Positions 1 through 7,530 are shown, numbered from the stretch's first letter. The stretch: 11,241 nucleotides of DNA from an uncultured Ignavibacteria bacterium (GCA_937868245.1 CALMMI010000707.1:1-11241), one strand, 5' to 3'. Notes: generated from the letters alone by a model not told the origin. Translations and numbers: made by a program.

Positions 1-2072
1 CCTCTCAATTGATTATTCGCGGAAGTGGACCAGACCAGAATCTTATCATCATGGATAATATAGAGGTATTTAATCCATACCGGTTGTATGGTTTTGTATC
101 CATGTTCAATCCGGAAACGGTGAGCGGGATTACACTCATGACCGGAGGTTTCCCTGCTAAATATTCAGACCGTCTTTCGGCTGTGCTGGATATTACAAAC
201 CGGGTTGGAACAAAAGATAAAGTATTCACAGGTATGGCTAATGTGAGTTTGACCAACGCAAATCTTGTAGTGGAGGGAGCATTACCGTTTTGGGATGCTT
301 CGTGGATTGTATCCACAAGACGTACGTATTATGATTTGATAGCCGGACCGATAGCGAAAGCATCCGGTGCGGTGGATGGTGATATTGCACTGCCCAATTT
401 CCGTGATATTCAAGCTAAAATTGCATTTTCTCCATTCGAGAATCATACATTCTATCTTAATGGTATTTCAAGCCGCGATAATACGGAGCTTACAAGCGGT
501 GCTTCGCGTAAGCAAGCGGACAGTATCAGTATCTTTGATAAGTCATTTAATGATGTTGCAGGATTAACATGGGTGTGGTCGCCTACTACAAAACTGATTA
601 CTACTACCACGCTTTCATATTATCAGAATACGGGTGCAAATAATTTTGGAGGGGAAGGCGGCAGCAATTCACTGTTCGGTGATACAGTCACTCGTGAGAG
701 TTTGGAGAAAATCCAAGATTCTTTACGAAAATTAGGGTTGGAAGTACCACGGCTCTATAGCATAGAAGGCAGCACAAGTTTTAACTTCAAAAAGACATCT
801 ATCAAATCGGATGTTAGTTGGAATATCTCGCCCGAGCATCTCATAGAAGTAGGTGGAGCTGTTGATTTTATCACAACAGGGGTAAATTTCGAAATTATTT
901 TCGACCCCAGGTTAAAGGCACTTCGTGCATCCAATCCGCGAATAGCCGCCTTGCCCGAATCATTCGGTACATCGATAGACTATTTACGAACAAATGTTTA
1001 TGTTCAGGATAATATTAAGATCACAAAAGATCTTACCGTTCAGCCCGGACTTCGGTTCGATCGTTTCGAGATAATTGACCGTTCTTATATTTCTCCGCGT
1101 CTGTCGGCATCGTATGCGCTTGACCCCACTACTACTCTGCGCGCAGCATGGGGAATTTACTATCAATCACCCGGGTATGAAAAGCTTTTCGACCGTCAGG
1201 TGTTTCTTGATTTAACAACGTCGGCAGTACAAACGCTCAAAGCTGAAAAGGCAACTCATTATATTTTGGGACTTGAACGGATGATTACTCCCGAATGGCA
1301 AGTGAGAGTAGAAGGCTATTATAAGAATTTTGACGATTTGATTCTCCAGCAAAAGCTAAAGGGAACGAATTACAGAACCGAACGTATCGAAGGTATGGAT
1401 ATAACAAAACGGGAAGGATGGACAGCTCCTATCGCTTTCGTGGGTGATTCACTTACTACTACACCAATCAACAGCGCAACAGGAAAAGCGTATGGAGTGG
1501 AATTTTTCCTGCAAAAAATGCAAACCACAGGTGATAACCCGTTTTATGGATGGCTCTCGTATTCGTATGGATTTGCAAATCGTTACCGCGACGGGTTTAC
1601 GATTCCTTTTAATTTCGACCGTCGGCATAATTTGAGTATAACCGGTGGGTGGAAAGCCAACTCCTGGCTGGATGTAAACTTTACTTGGAGCTATGGTTCA
1701 GGGTTCCCATGGACAAAACCGGTAGGAGTTAAGCCGCGCATTATTCAGGAAAAAGATACGGTTACCGGCATGAATGTAGCAAAAATCGATGTAGATTGGC
1801 GCGGAGTTGTGTTTGCAATCGACAGGGGAGGCGATGAGAACCTTAATCAGGCTCGATTGCCCGATTATCACCGTCTGGATATTCGCGGTACAACCTACGC
1901 TGAATGGTTCGGGTGGAAATGGAGCTTTTATCTTGATGTAATTAATGTTTACAACAGGAAAAATATCCTATCGGAAAATTATAATATAAATCGCGAGACA
2001 CTCGAAATAGAAACACGCCAAACGTCTATGCTGCCAATTTTGCCGACGATTGGTTTTAGCGTGAAGTTCTAA
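1..2072 (+). CDS. TonB-dependent outer-membrane receptor (5' truncated by window edge)
   Basis: The reading frame is open from base 3 (first codons read S-Q-L-I-I-R-G), so the true start lies outside the window and the TTG at 9 is an internal Leu codon. About 689 residues are visible. The first ~65 fit the end of a TonB plug domain: an RG motif, then LIIMDNIEVFNP (corresponding to the usual L-D-G/D-x-x-x), and the TGGFPAKYSDRLSAVLDI segment seen in receptors of this group. The rest is rich in alternating aromatic and polar strands, as expected of a 22-strand barrel, and ends in ...IGFSVKF, with the terminal Phe typical of outer-membrane barrels. Such receptors import ligands across the outer membrane using TonB-ExbBD energy. 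Nothing visible identifies the substrate; no SusD-like partner follows. Any N-terminal carboxypeptidase-like domain would be upstream of the window. The family call is firm; the ligand is unknown. Confidence 0.9.
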   Translation, partial: SQLIIRGSGPDQNLIIMDNIEVFNPYRLYGFVSMFNPETVSGITLMTGGFPAKYSDRLSAVLDITNRVGTKDKVFTGMANVSLTNANLVVEGALPFWDASWIVSTRRTYYDLIAGPIAKASGAVDGDIALPNFRDIQAKIAFSPFENHTFYLNGISSRDNTELTSGASRKQADSISIFDKSFNDVAGLTWVWSPTTKLITTTTLSYYQNTGANNFGGEGGSNSLFGDTVTRESLEKIQDSLRKLGLEVPRLYSIEGSTSFNFKKTSIKSDVSWNISPEHLIEVGGAVDFITTGVNFEIIFDPRLKALRASNPRIAALPESFGTSIDYLRTNVYVQDNIKITKDLTVQPGLRFDRFEIIDRSYISPRLSASYALDPTTTLRAAWGIYYQSPGYEKLFDRQVFLDLTTSAVQTLKAEKATHYILGLERMITPEWQVRVEGYYKNFDDLILQQKLKGTNYRTERIEGMDITKREGWTAPIAFVGDSLTTTPINSATGKAYGVEFFLQKMQTTGDNPFYGWLSYSYGFANRYRDGFTIPFNFDRRHNLSITGGWKANSWLDVNFTWSYGSGFPWTKPVGVKPRIIQEKDTVTGMNVAKIDVDWRGVVFAIDRGGDENLNQARLPDYHRLDIRGTTYAEWFGWKWSFYLDVINVYNRKNILSENYNINRETLEIETRQTSMLPILPTIGFSVKF

Positions 2073-2139
2073 AGGTGGTTTACTCGCAGAGTTTTATAGT
2101 TGATGTTATAATAAGGTATCCTTAGTTACCATTCAAATG

Positions 2140-2170
2140 TTTGACATATCGATAAAACTGAGTAACTTTA
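2140..2170 (+). promoter_or_regulatory. Bacteroidota-type promoter for the flavin reductase/SGNH operon
   Basis: TTTG at 2140-2143, a 19-base spacer, then TAACTTTA at 2163-2170. This matches the Bacteroidota consensus TTTG-N19-21-TAnnTTTG except for the last base. The same region also reads as TTGACA (2141-2146) with a 16-base gap to TAACTT, so a classical sigma-70 reading is possible. Predicted transcription start is near 2177, giving a leader of about 70 bases before the ATG at 2249. The rest of the 2073-2248 gap shows no gene and no convincing terminator for the receptor upstream. Confidence 0.55.
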
Positions 2171-2248
2171 CAAAAGCACAATGCCAAGTTAGTGATGCAT
2201 TACATACGTTAAAAGTATCATTTACAACATATAAATATTAACTACAAC

Positions 2249-3175
2249 ATGATATCAATCAATCCCTTAGACATTCCTCATGCTGAGCGACATTCCATTT
2301 TACTGTCGGGTGTTGCCCCACGACCGATTGCACTGGTCTCTACCATGGATTCCAATGGAAACGTGAATCTTTCTCCATTTAGTTTCTTCAATGCGTATGG
2401 ATCGAAGCCACCGATTATTGCAATCGGACCAGCCTTTGGGGCAATGAGCGGCAAAGCCAAAGATACGTATTTGAATATCATTGAAACAGGTGAATGTACT
2501 GTAAATGCTGTGCAGTATTCGATGGTGGAGCAGATAAATCTTGCTTCCTGCGAGTATGAACGTGGTGTAGATGAATTTGTTAAATCAGGGCTTACCAAAC
2601 GTGCAAGTGATATTGTACGTCCGCCAATGGTGGCTGAATCACCGTTTGCTTTGGAATGTAAGTTTTTAGAAAACATTCCGCTTGGTCGTGATATAGGTGG
2701 CAATGGGAATTTAATGCTGCTTGAAGCCGTCCGCTTCCATTTTGCAGAATCTGCTTTGGTTGAGGGTAAACTTCACCCGCAACGGTTGGATTTGGTTGCG
2801 CGCATGGGGTATAATTGGTATGCGCGTGCATCGGGTGATGCAGTATTCGAACTTATGAAACCGAGATGGAACGGAATCGGATTTGACAGTCTTCCCGAGG
2901 AAATCCGCACGAGCGAGATACTATCCGGCAATAATCTTGCAAAACTTGCAGGAGTAAAGGAATTACCTGTAAAGGATGTAAATTTCCCAAATTTCGAAAA
3001 TCTTCCGCCGGCTGATTCTTTCGAAATTGAACTTCAGGCACATAACCCTATAGGAGCATTATATGCTGCATATTCACAGAATATTCAGCTTGACTTGAGA
3101 ATCCGGCACAGGATTGCAAAATCATTCCTCGAAAACGGTGCAACAAATGAGGCATGGCAAACGCTTCTATTATAA
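2249..3175 (+). CDS. Flavin reductase-like (FMN-binding split-barrel) family protein
   Basis: A 308-aa protein. Residues 15-190 fit the flavin reductase-like/split-barrel FMN-binding fold: RPIALVST at 25-32 and NLSPFSFFN at 40-48 are the usual flavin-contact segments, followed by NIIETGECTVN (76-86). Family members bind FMN and typically reduce it with NAD(P)H or serve as flavoprotein oxidoreductases; the actual substrate here cannot be told. The last ~100 residues (PRWNGIGFDSLPEEIR onward) form the C-terminal extension seen in the ~300-aa subgroup of this family. There is no signal peptide, so it should be cytoplasmic. The ATG has no clear Shine-Dalgarno sequence, which is common in this group. 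It is preceded by a promoter at 2140-2170 and followed after 30 bases by the SGNH hydrolase gene, so the two are probably cotranscribed. No metabolic link between the two products is evident. Confidence 0.85.
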   Translation: MISINPLDIPHAERHSILLSGVAPRPIALVSTMDSNGNVNLSPFSFFNAYGSKPPIIAIGPAFGAMSGKAKDTYLNIIETGECTVNAVQYSMVEQINLASCEYERGVDEFVKSGLTKRASDIVRPPMVAESPFALECKFLENIPLGRDIGGNGNLMLLEAVRFHFAESALVEGKLHPQRLDLVARMGYNWYARASGDAVFELMKPRWNGIGFDSLPEEIRTSEILSGNNLAKLAGVKELPVKDVNFPNFENLPPADSFEIELQAHNPIGALYAAYSQNIQLDLRIRHRIAKSFLENGATNEAWQTLLL

Positions 3176-3205
3176 AATTCCCGTAGTAACAAATTCTAAA
3201 AGTTT

Positions 3206-3907
3206 ATGATAAAAACGAGGGTGATATTCGGTCTGTTAAGTATATTAATTTGTGCTGTAATAGGCTGGTGGGCTGTCCATTTTTTTTCGAGTTCTTCACT
3301 TCATAACAACGAGCCGATTTACCTTCAAAATGTAAATTTTGAGTATCAGAAAGGATTCTTTGCATTGTATAAAACTACTCATGCCGATGTGGTTATGTTC
3401 GGGGATTCCCACATGTTCGGCATTAACTGGAATGAAGCACTTGCACGCGAGGGGGTAATCAATCGAGGAATACGGGGTGATGTTACAGAGGGCTTTCTCC
3501 AACGATTGGATGAGGTGTTTAACCTTCATCCAAAAGTTTGCTTCGTGATGGGCGGGATTAATGATTTGTATGCTAATATACCAGTTAAAACAATTGTTAA
3601 GAATTATTTTAAAATGGTAGAAGAATTACAAAGCAAAAACATTACAGTCGTTATTCAAGCAACATTGTATGTTGGTACCGACAGGGAATCGTATAGCCAA
3701 AAGAATAAAGAAGTCACAATCCTCAATACCGAACTCCGCAACTATGCACTCAAGGAGAATATCAGGTTTATTGATATAAATCCCATGGTGTGTGAAAATA
3801 CCGTTCTTAACTCCAAGTTTACCGTCGATGGATTGCATTTGAATGCAGGTGGCTATGCGTTATTAATCCCTGAGATTGAGAAGGCACTTGTAAGCAACGG
3901 GTTGTAG
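3206..3907 (+). CDS. SGNH/GDSL-family hydrolase with N-terminal membrane anchor
   Basis: A 233-aa protein with a hydrophobic segment at residues 6-27 (signal anchor or uncleaved signal; no lipobox) and an extracytoplasmic SGNH hydrolase domain. The conserved blocks are all visible: GDS with nucleophile Ser68 (VVMFGDSHM), the block II Gly in NRGIRGD (88-92), block III GGIND with Asn119, and block V DGLHLN with Asp208 and His211. A full catalytic set implies an active esterase, lipase or acyl/acetyl-hydrolase acting in the periplasm or at the membrane surface, for example on acetylated glycans or lipids. The domain most resembles lysophospholipase L1-like/PAF-acetylhydrolase-like members, but substrate assignment is inference. 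It lies 30 bases after the flavin reductase gene with no promoter visible between them. Transcription should end in the palindromic repeat downstream. Confidence 0.88.
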   Translation: MIKTRVIFGLLSILICAVIGWWAVHFFSSSSLHNNEPIYLQNVNFEYQKGFFALYKTTHADVVMFGDSHMFGINWNEALAREGVINRGIRGDVTEGFLQRLDEVFNLHPKVCFVMGGINDLYANIPVKTIVKNYFKMVEELQSKNITVVIQATLYVGTDRESYSQKNKEVTILNTELRNYALKENIRFIDINPMVCENTVLNSKFTVDGLHLNAGGYALLIPEIEKALVSNGL

Positions 3908-3987
3908 AAAAGTTAGGAGTAGACGTGTATGCTTTCCAATATCTTGATGTAAGAAACAGTACGCCGTATTAGTACATTTGGTTCTCT

Positions 3988-4140
3988 GACAATTTTTGCT
4001 TTAGTATATACAAATCCCCTCGTTCCCCTTTAACAAGGGGATGACGTAGGTTCTGCTATTCTAAAGACTTTTCTTGTCTCCCCCTTGTTAAAGGGGGATT
4101 AAGGGGGATTTCTGCGTTTGCTGAAACCACAAAAATTGTC
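3988..4140. repeat. Nested palindromic intergenic repeat between convergent genes
   Basis: Outer arms: GACAATTTTTG (3988-3998) and its exact reverse complement (4130-4140). Inner arms: a C-rich unit at 4012-4041 (starts AAATCCCC) and an inverted, slightly longer unit at 4079-4111 (ends GGGGGATTT). Each inner arm also folds on itself: TCCCCTT-TAAC-AAGGGGA at 4024-4041 (7-bp stem) and TCCCCCTT-GTTA-AAGGGGGA at 4079-4098 (8-bp stem). The right unit carries an extra GATTAAGGGGG-type repeat. The centre (4042-4078) is unique. It fills the 273-base gap between the SGNH gene and the convergent membrane-protein gene, where it could stop transcription from both sides. C/G-rich units of this TCCCCCTTTAACAAGGGGGA type are, from memory, dispersed in many bacterial genomes. 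No target-site duplication was found. Confidence 0.75.
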
Positions 4141-4180
4141 TGCGAATCATATATTATATCTGTCAGTACTTACTATTTCC

Positions 4181-5212
4181 TTAGTAATCTTCGTTGTTAT
4201 CCAAGTCTAAAGTAGGATTCTCCGGTGTTCCCAAAAGATCTAATTTTGCCATCATTCCAACACCTTCTTTCCGCTCTACAAGATTAAAGTACTGAAGTGC
4301 ATGAGCGGTAATCGTCATGGCATTAAGAAGCAAACTTCCACCAACTGCAATCACACCCGCCACAGTAAAAGCAATTTGATATCCTATACCAACGTTAAAA
4401 AGATCGGAGCCGTCTGCTGAATGTCCTGCCTGAGGTATGATGGTAATGATAGCAACAAAATACAGTACATATAATGGAATCATAAAGATAACTCCAACCG
4501 TGCCTTGAATCATACTAACCACGAAATAATAACCGAACGTTACCCAGAAATTACTTTTAATCAGATAGAAACAACGTTTAATTCCTGCAATTGCTTCAAT
4601 ATTTTCCGTCATACGCATCATAGGAAACAATGAAAGCATTGTTGCTACATATACTGATACGGGCATCCCAACAAATATAAAGAGAAGGAAACCTGCAACA
4701 ACAACCCCAACACCGCCTCCTAACCCACCAACAAGTGCTGACATCGCATATAGAATGAAAAACGGGACTGAAATTGCTAAACTAACTACATTGATAATAA
4801 TAAAATTAGAAATGTGCATTGAAAAATGAGATGAGATTTTTGCCCATAAATATGACACCTCAAACTCTTCAACGTATCCGTCCATTGTAAGTTTAATATA
4901 TTCGGTGGTAATGGCAAGAATAGCTGCTCCTGTTAGAAAATATGTAATGACCAGTACAATACTTTCAAGTGAGATTATGCCTATGTTCTCCGTAAAATTA
5001 AGAGAGTTAAGCGTTGTTCTTTGGAATGTACTGATAACTTCGGAAAGCAAAAACCCACCTCCAACTCCCAAAATAAGGATGAGCGGACCTGCTATCAATA
5101 CTAAGGATTTGGAAAGATTTTTCCAGTTTTGTCTTAGAAACTCGAAGAGAGCTGAAAATGATTCGCCAAAATCACGTGTACGCCGAAATTCAAACGGTTG
5201 AGTAGTTGCCAT
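4181..5212 (-). CDS. Polytopic membrane protein, tandem paralog 1 (343 aa)
   Basis: Not recognised as a characterised protein. The cytoplasmic-looking N-terminus carries FEFRRTRDFGESFSALFEF (7-25), then about six hydrophobic segments (near 36-58, 78-104, 135-160, 164-192, 222-258 and 280-303). A central motif FPMMRMTENIEAIAGIKRCF (196-215) continues into YLIKSNFW. The C-terminus has HALQYFNLVERKEGVGMMAK (304-323) and an acidic tail ending NNEDY. All three motifs recur in the two paralogs upstream. The ATG is fixed by alignment with the paralogs, and a purine-rich GAAGGAAAA stretch precedes it. It is the last gene of the minus-strand series and has a 113-base upstream gap with its own possible promoter. 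Its loop at 160-172 is Gly-rich, unlike the other two. From memory, similar Bacteroidota proteins have been mislabelled as beta-carotene 15,15'-monooxygenase; nothing here supports an enzyme. Probably an inner-membrane protein working with SpoIIM/RDD partners (inference). Confidence 0.85.
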   Translation of the reverse strand: MATTQPFEFRRTRDFGESFSALFEFLRQNWKNLSKSLVLIAGPLILILGVGGGFLLSEVISTFQRTTLNSLNFTENIGIISLESIVLVITYFLTGAAILAITTEYIKLTMDGYVEEFEVSYLWAKISSHFSMHISNFIIINVVSLAISVPFFILYAMSALVGGLGGGVGVVVAGFLLFIFVGMPVSVYVATMLSLFPMMRMTENIEAIAGIKRCFYLIKSNFWVTFGYYFVVSMIQGTVGVIFMIPLYVLYFVAIITIIPQAGHSADGSDLFNVGIGYQIAFTVAGVIAVGGSLLLNAMTITAHALQYFNLVERKEGVGMMAKLDLLGTPENPTLDLDNNEDY

Positions 5213-5230
5213 TGTCTATTTTCCTTCTAT

Positions 5231-5258
5231 AATATACAGATGTTGGAAATCATTTCAA
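5231..5258 (-). promoter_or_regulatory. Possible promoter for paralog 1
   Basis: On the minus strand, TTGAAA (5258-5253) is followed after 16 bases by TATATT (5236-5231), about 20 bases before the ATG at 5212. It resembles a sigma-70 promoter and would give paralog 1 an independent start. The gap is AT-rich, so chance matches are likely, and the implied leader is very short. Confidence 0.25.
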
Positions 5259-5325
5259 AAATTAATAATATACTAAATTACAGGCTTACCTAAAAGTTGA
5301 TGTCTTTATCATTATTGCAAATAAG

Positions 5326-6351
5326 TTAATAGTCCTCAGCAGTATCCGAGCTCAAGGTTGGAAATTCAGGAGTACCGATAAGTTCCAGTTTCGACATCAT
5401 TCCTACACCCTCTTTCTGTTCAACAAGATTAAAATATTGAAGTGCGTGGGCTGTAACAGCCATTCCATTAAGAATCAACCCGAGACCTACCTCAACAATT
5501 TTTACCGCAACCAAAAATATTTGGAAAATAATTTTAAAACTGCCCATACCACCTTCACCGTCTGGGGTTTGCGGAAAAAGTAAAGGGGGTACTTCACTAA
5601 TTATTAAATTGAGAGGAATTGCAATGGCATACAGAACAACCATCTGTATAATCCAAACCACGATATAAAATCCTACTGTTGCCCAAAAATGTTTTTTGAT
5701 AAGATAAAAACTTCGTCTGATTCCGTCTATAATATCAATATCTTCCATTGTACGCATCATCGGAAGCAGCGTAAGAGCCGTTACTGTATAAGCAATTACG
5801 AACAGGGCTCCTAAAAATAAAAAAACGAAAATGGTAATCTTTGTATCTCTCTCGAAGCCTATAACTAATATTAATGCCGTTGCTATAATAAAGGGAATCA
5901 TGGTAAGGGATGCTATACAGTTCATCATAAAGAAATTCCCTAAATGTCTGCTAAAACGGGCTTTAATCCTTCCCCATAACAGCGACACGGTAAATTGTTC
6001 TTTATCCTCGGCAGTCTCCATTGAATAACGGATGTACTCGCATACAATCGATAGGATAACTGCTAATGTGAAGAAGTAAATCAATACAAATAGTATTACC
6101 CCGAATATGAATATACCTATTTCTCCTGAAAACTGCTCAGGATTCGGATTCGCACCTGATAACGTAGCGACTGCATCCGATGTTCCTATATAACTGCTTG
6201 CTACACCAAGGATAAGGATTAAAGGACCGGCGATAAACAGCAACGACTTGAAAAGATTTCTTATGTTGTTTCGCAGAAACTCGGACAGGGCTGAAAAAGA
6301 TTCACCAAAATCACGGGAACGGCGAAATTCAAAAGGTTGTGGAGTTGTCAT
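5326..6351 (-). CDS. Polytopic membrane protein, tandem paralog 2 (341 aa)
   Basis: Co-linear with paralog 1 almost residue for residue: FEFRRSRDFGESFSAL at 7-22, IAGPLILILGV at 40-50, the central motif LPMMRTMEDIDIIDGIRR at 196-213 followed by SFYLIKKHFW, HALQYFNLVEQKEGVGMMSK at 302-321, and the acidic tail TAEDY. About six transmembrane segments are visible. The frame is open for 20 more codons to an ATG at 6411, but alignment of MTTPQPFEF with MATTQPFEF and MTSSKQFEF places the start at 6351. No clear Shine-Dalgarno sequence precedes it. The loop at 255-272 (PPLLFPQTPDGEGG) differs from the other paralogs and may carry copy-specific function. Stop to paralog 1 start is 113 bases. Function unknown; it presumably acts in the inner membrane in the same complex or pathway as its neighbours. 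Confidence 0.85.
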   Translation of the reverse strand: MTTPQPFEFRRSRDFGESFSALSEFLRNNIRNLFKSLLFIAGPLILILGVASSYIGTSDAVATLSGANPNPEQFSGEIGIFIFGVILFVLIYFFTLAVILSIVCEYIRYSMETAEDKEQFTVSLLWGRIKARFSRHLGNFFMMNCIASLTMIPFIIATALILVIGFERDTKITIFVFLFLGALFVIAYTVTALTLLPMMRTMEDIDIIDGIRRSFYLIKKHFWATVGFYIVVWIIQMVVLYAIAIPLNLIISEVPPLLFPQTPDGEGGMGSFKIIFQIFLVAVKIVEVGLGLILNGMAVTAHALQYFNLVEQKEGVGMMSKLELIGTPEFPTLSSDTAEDY

Positions 6352-6412
6352 AGATTGTTTTTCATTGATGAAAAGTGGTTGAATTGGATCAAATTTTATT
6401 ATTGAATACACT

Positions 6413-6431
6413 GTAGGTTGTTTTCACCTAC
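6413..6431. repeat. Small inverted repeat upstream of paralog 2
   Basis: GTAGGT (6413-6418), a 7-base loop, then ACCTAC (6426-6431): a perfect 6-bp stem 61 bases before the paralog 2 start. It lies beside the larger palindrome at 6443-6468. It may be part of a terminator or leader structure, or coincidence. Confidence 0.35.
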
Positions 6432-6442
6432 CCGACCTGTTT

Positions 6443-6468
6443 ACATGTTTTCGCCGTTTAAAACATGT
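6443..6468. repeat. Perfect 9-bp inverted repeat between paralogs 3 and 2
   Basis: ACATGTTTT (6443-6451), 8-base loop CGCCGTTT, then AAAACATGT (6460-6468). It sits about 40 bases past the paralog 3 stop and 92 bases before the paralog 2 start. In RNA it is a hairpin with a GC-poor stem and no following U-run on the minus strand, so it is a weak terminator at best. The symmetry would also suit a dimeric DNA-binding protein. Role undecided. Confidence 0.45.
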
Positions 6469-6507
6469 ATGAATTGTTAACGAAGAAGAGTTCTCACAAA
6501 AAAAGTA

Positions 6508-7530
6508 TTAATACTCATCGTCCATATCCACGTTTTCAGAATGAGACACGGGGAAGCCGATAAGTTCCAGTTTCGACATCATACCTACACCTTCTTTCTG
6601 TTCTACCAGATTAAAATACTGAAGGGAATTTGCAGCTAACGATAAAGAAGCGAGTAATATGCTACTCGTAAAGGAAATCGTGTGGGCTGCTATGAGAGCT
6701 ATGCTAAAACCTAAGTCATTCTCAGCATATCCAAATACTGTTTCCGACGAATGCGAGGTTAGTCCCAGTTCGTTTATCACTAATAGGATTAAATCCGGAA
6801 TCTCAAATACATAGGTAATTGTTGCTTGAATTATTCCGACTACCATATAAAACCCGAACGTTTGCCAGAACATATCTTTAATGAGGTAGAAACAACGTTT
6901 GATTCCATCTATTACTTCAACTTCTTCAACTGTCCGCATTATCGGAAATAAAGTGAGGGTGCAAAAGGTATATACACTGAAGTAAATAGTTGTTAAAGAC
7001 AACGAAACCAAAAGCAAAAAATTTATTGTGGCATCCAATTCCAATAGTGAAATAAACCAAAAAAGCAGGGCAAAAGGTATGAGAATCAACAATATCGAAA
7101 AGTTAAGAACTAAGAAACTACCTATATGTCTCCAAAAGTTTTCTTTGATTTTTTCCAGTAGCATTACCACAGTAAACTGCTCAGTTTTGTTCGATGAGTT
7201 TAAGGTAAAAAGAATATATTCGCATACTATACCGAGAATCAATGTACTTGATACACAATATGCAAATATTAGAAAAAATGATTTAAATGCAATTGATTGA
7301 GTATTTTCTAAATAATCTATATTGCCGGATGCTATTATCTGAAATGAAGATGTTAAATCATCGATTAAAAAGCTATAGACAATCCCAAGAATGAGTGTAA
7401 ACGGACCTGCTATGTAAATAAGGGATTTTGACAGATTCTTGAAATTATAACGGATAAATTCAAAAAGCCCGGAAAAAGACTCGCCGAAATCACGTGAGCG
7501 TCGGAATTCGAACTGTTTTGATGATGTCAT
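6508..7530 (-). CDS. Polytopic membrane protein, tandem paralog 3 (340 aa), overlaps SpoIIM gene
   Basis: Third copy of the family: FEFRRSRDFGESFSGLFEF at 7-25, IAGPFTLILG at 40-49, central motif FPIMRTVEEVEVIDGIKRCF (195-214) followed by YLIKDMFW, SLQYFNLVEQKEGVGMMSK at 302-320, and the acidic tail MDDEY. About six hydrophobic segments. The start at 7530 is fixed by the conserved N-terminus even though it lies 41 bases inside the end of the SpoIIM-family gene, so translation is probably coupled to that gene; a GGAAAGGAAG stretch 10-20 bases upstream may be its ribosome-binding site. It differs from the other copies by Asn-Ser in place of Ala-His just before LQYFNLVE and by longer hydrophobic central segments. 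At the 3' end it is nearly identical to paralog 2 at the DNA level. Function unknown. Confidence 0.85.
   Translation of the reverse strand: MTSSKQFEFRRSRDFGESFSGLFEFIRYNFKNLSKSLIYIAGPFTLILGIVYSFLIDDLTSSFQIIASGNIDYLENTQSIAFKSFFLIFAYCVSSTLILGIVCEYILFTLNSSNKTEQFTVVMLLEKIKENFWRHIGSFLVLNFSILLILIPFALLFWFISLLELDATINFLLLVSLSLTTIYFSVYTFCTLTLFPIMRTVEEVEVIDGIKRCFYLIKDMFWQTFGFYMVVGIIQATITYVFEIPDLILLVINELGLTSHSSETVFGYAENDLGFSIALIAAHTISFTSSILLASLSLAANSLQYFNLVEQKEGVGMMSKLELIGFPVSHSENVDMDDEY

Noticed and set aside
2109..2122. TAAGG-TAT-CCTTA as a terminator for the receptor gene.
   Set aside because: A 5-bp AT-rich stem with a 3-base loop and no U-run is too weak to call.
4012..4111. C/G-rich repeated units taken as a CRISPR remnant.
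   Set aside because: Only two units, in inverted rather than direct orientation, with no regular spacer series or cas gene.
6352..6411. A 20-residue extension of paralog 2 starting at ATG 6411.
   Set aside because: The other two paralogs begin exactly at the aligned Met (6351).
4181..7530. The name beta-carotene 15,15'-monooxygenase for the three paralogs.
   Set aside because: The proteins are hydrophobic and multi-pass and show no conserved iron-binding His pattern of carotenoid oxygenases; the label would be an inherited misannotation.
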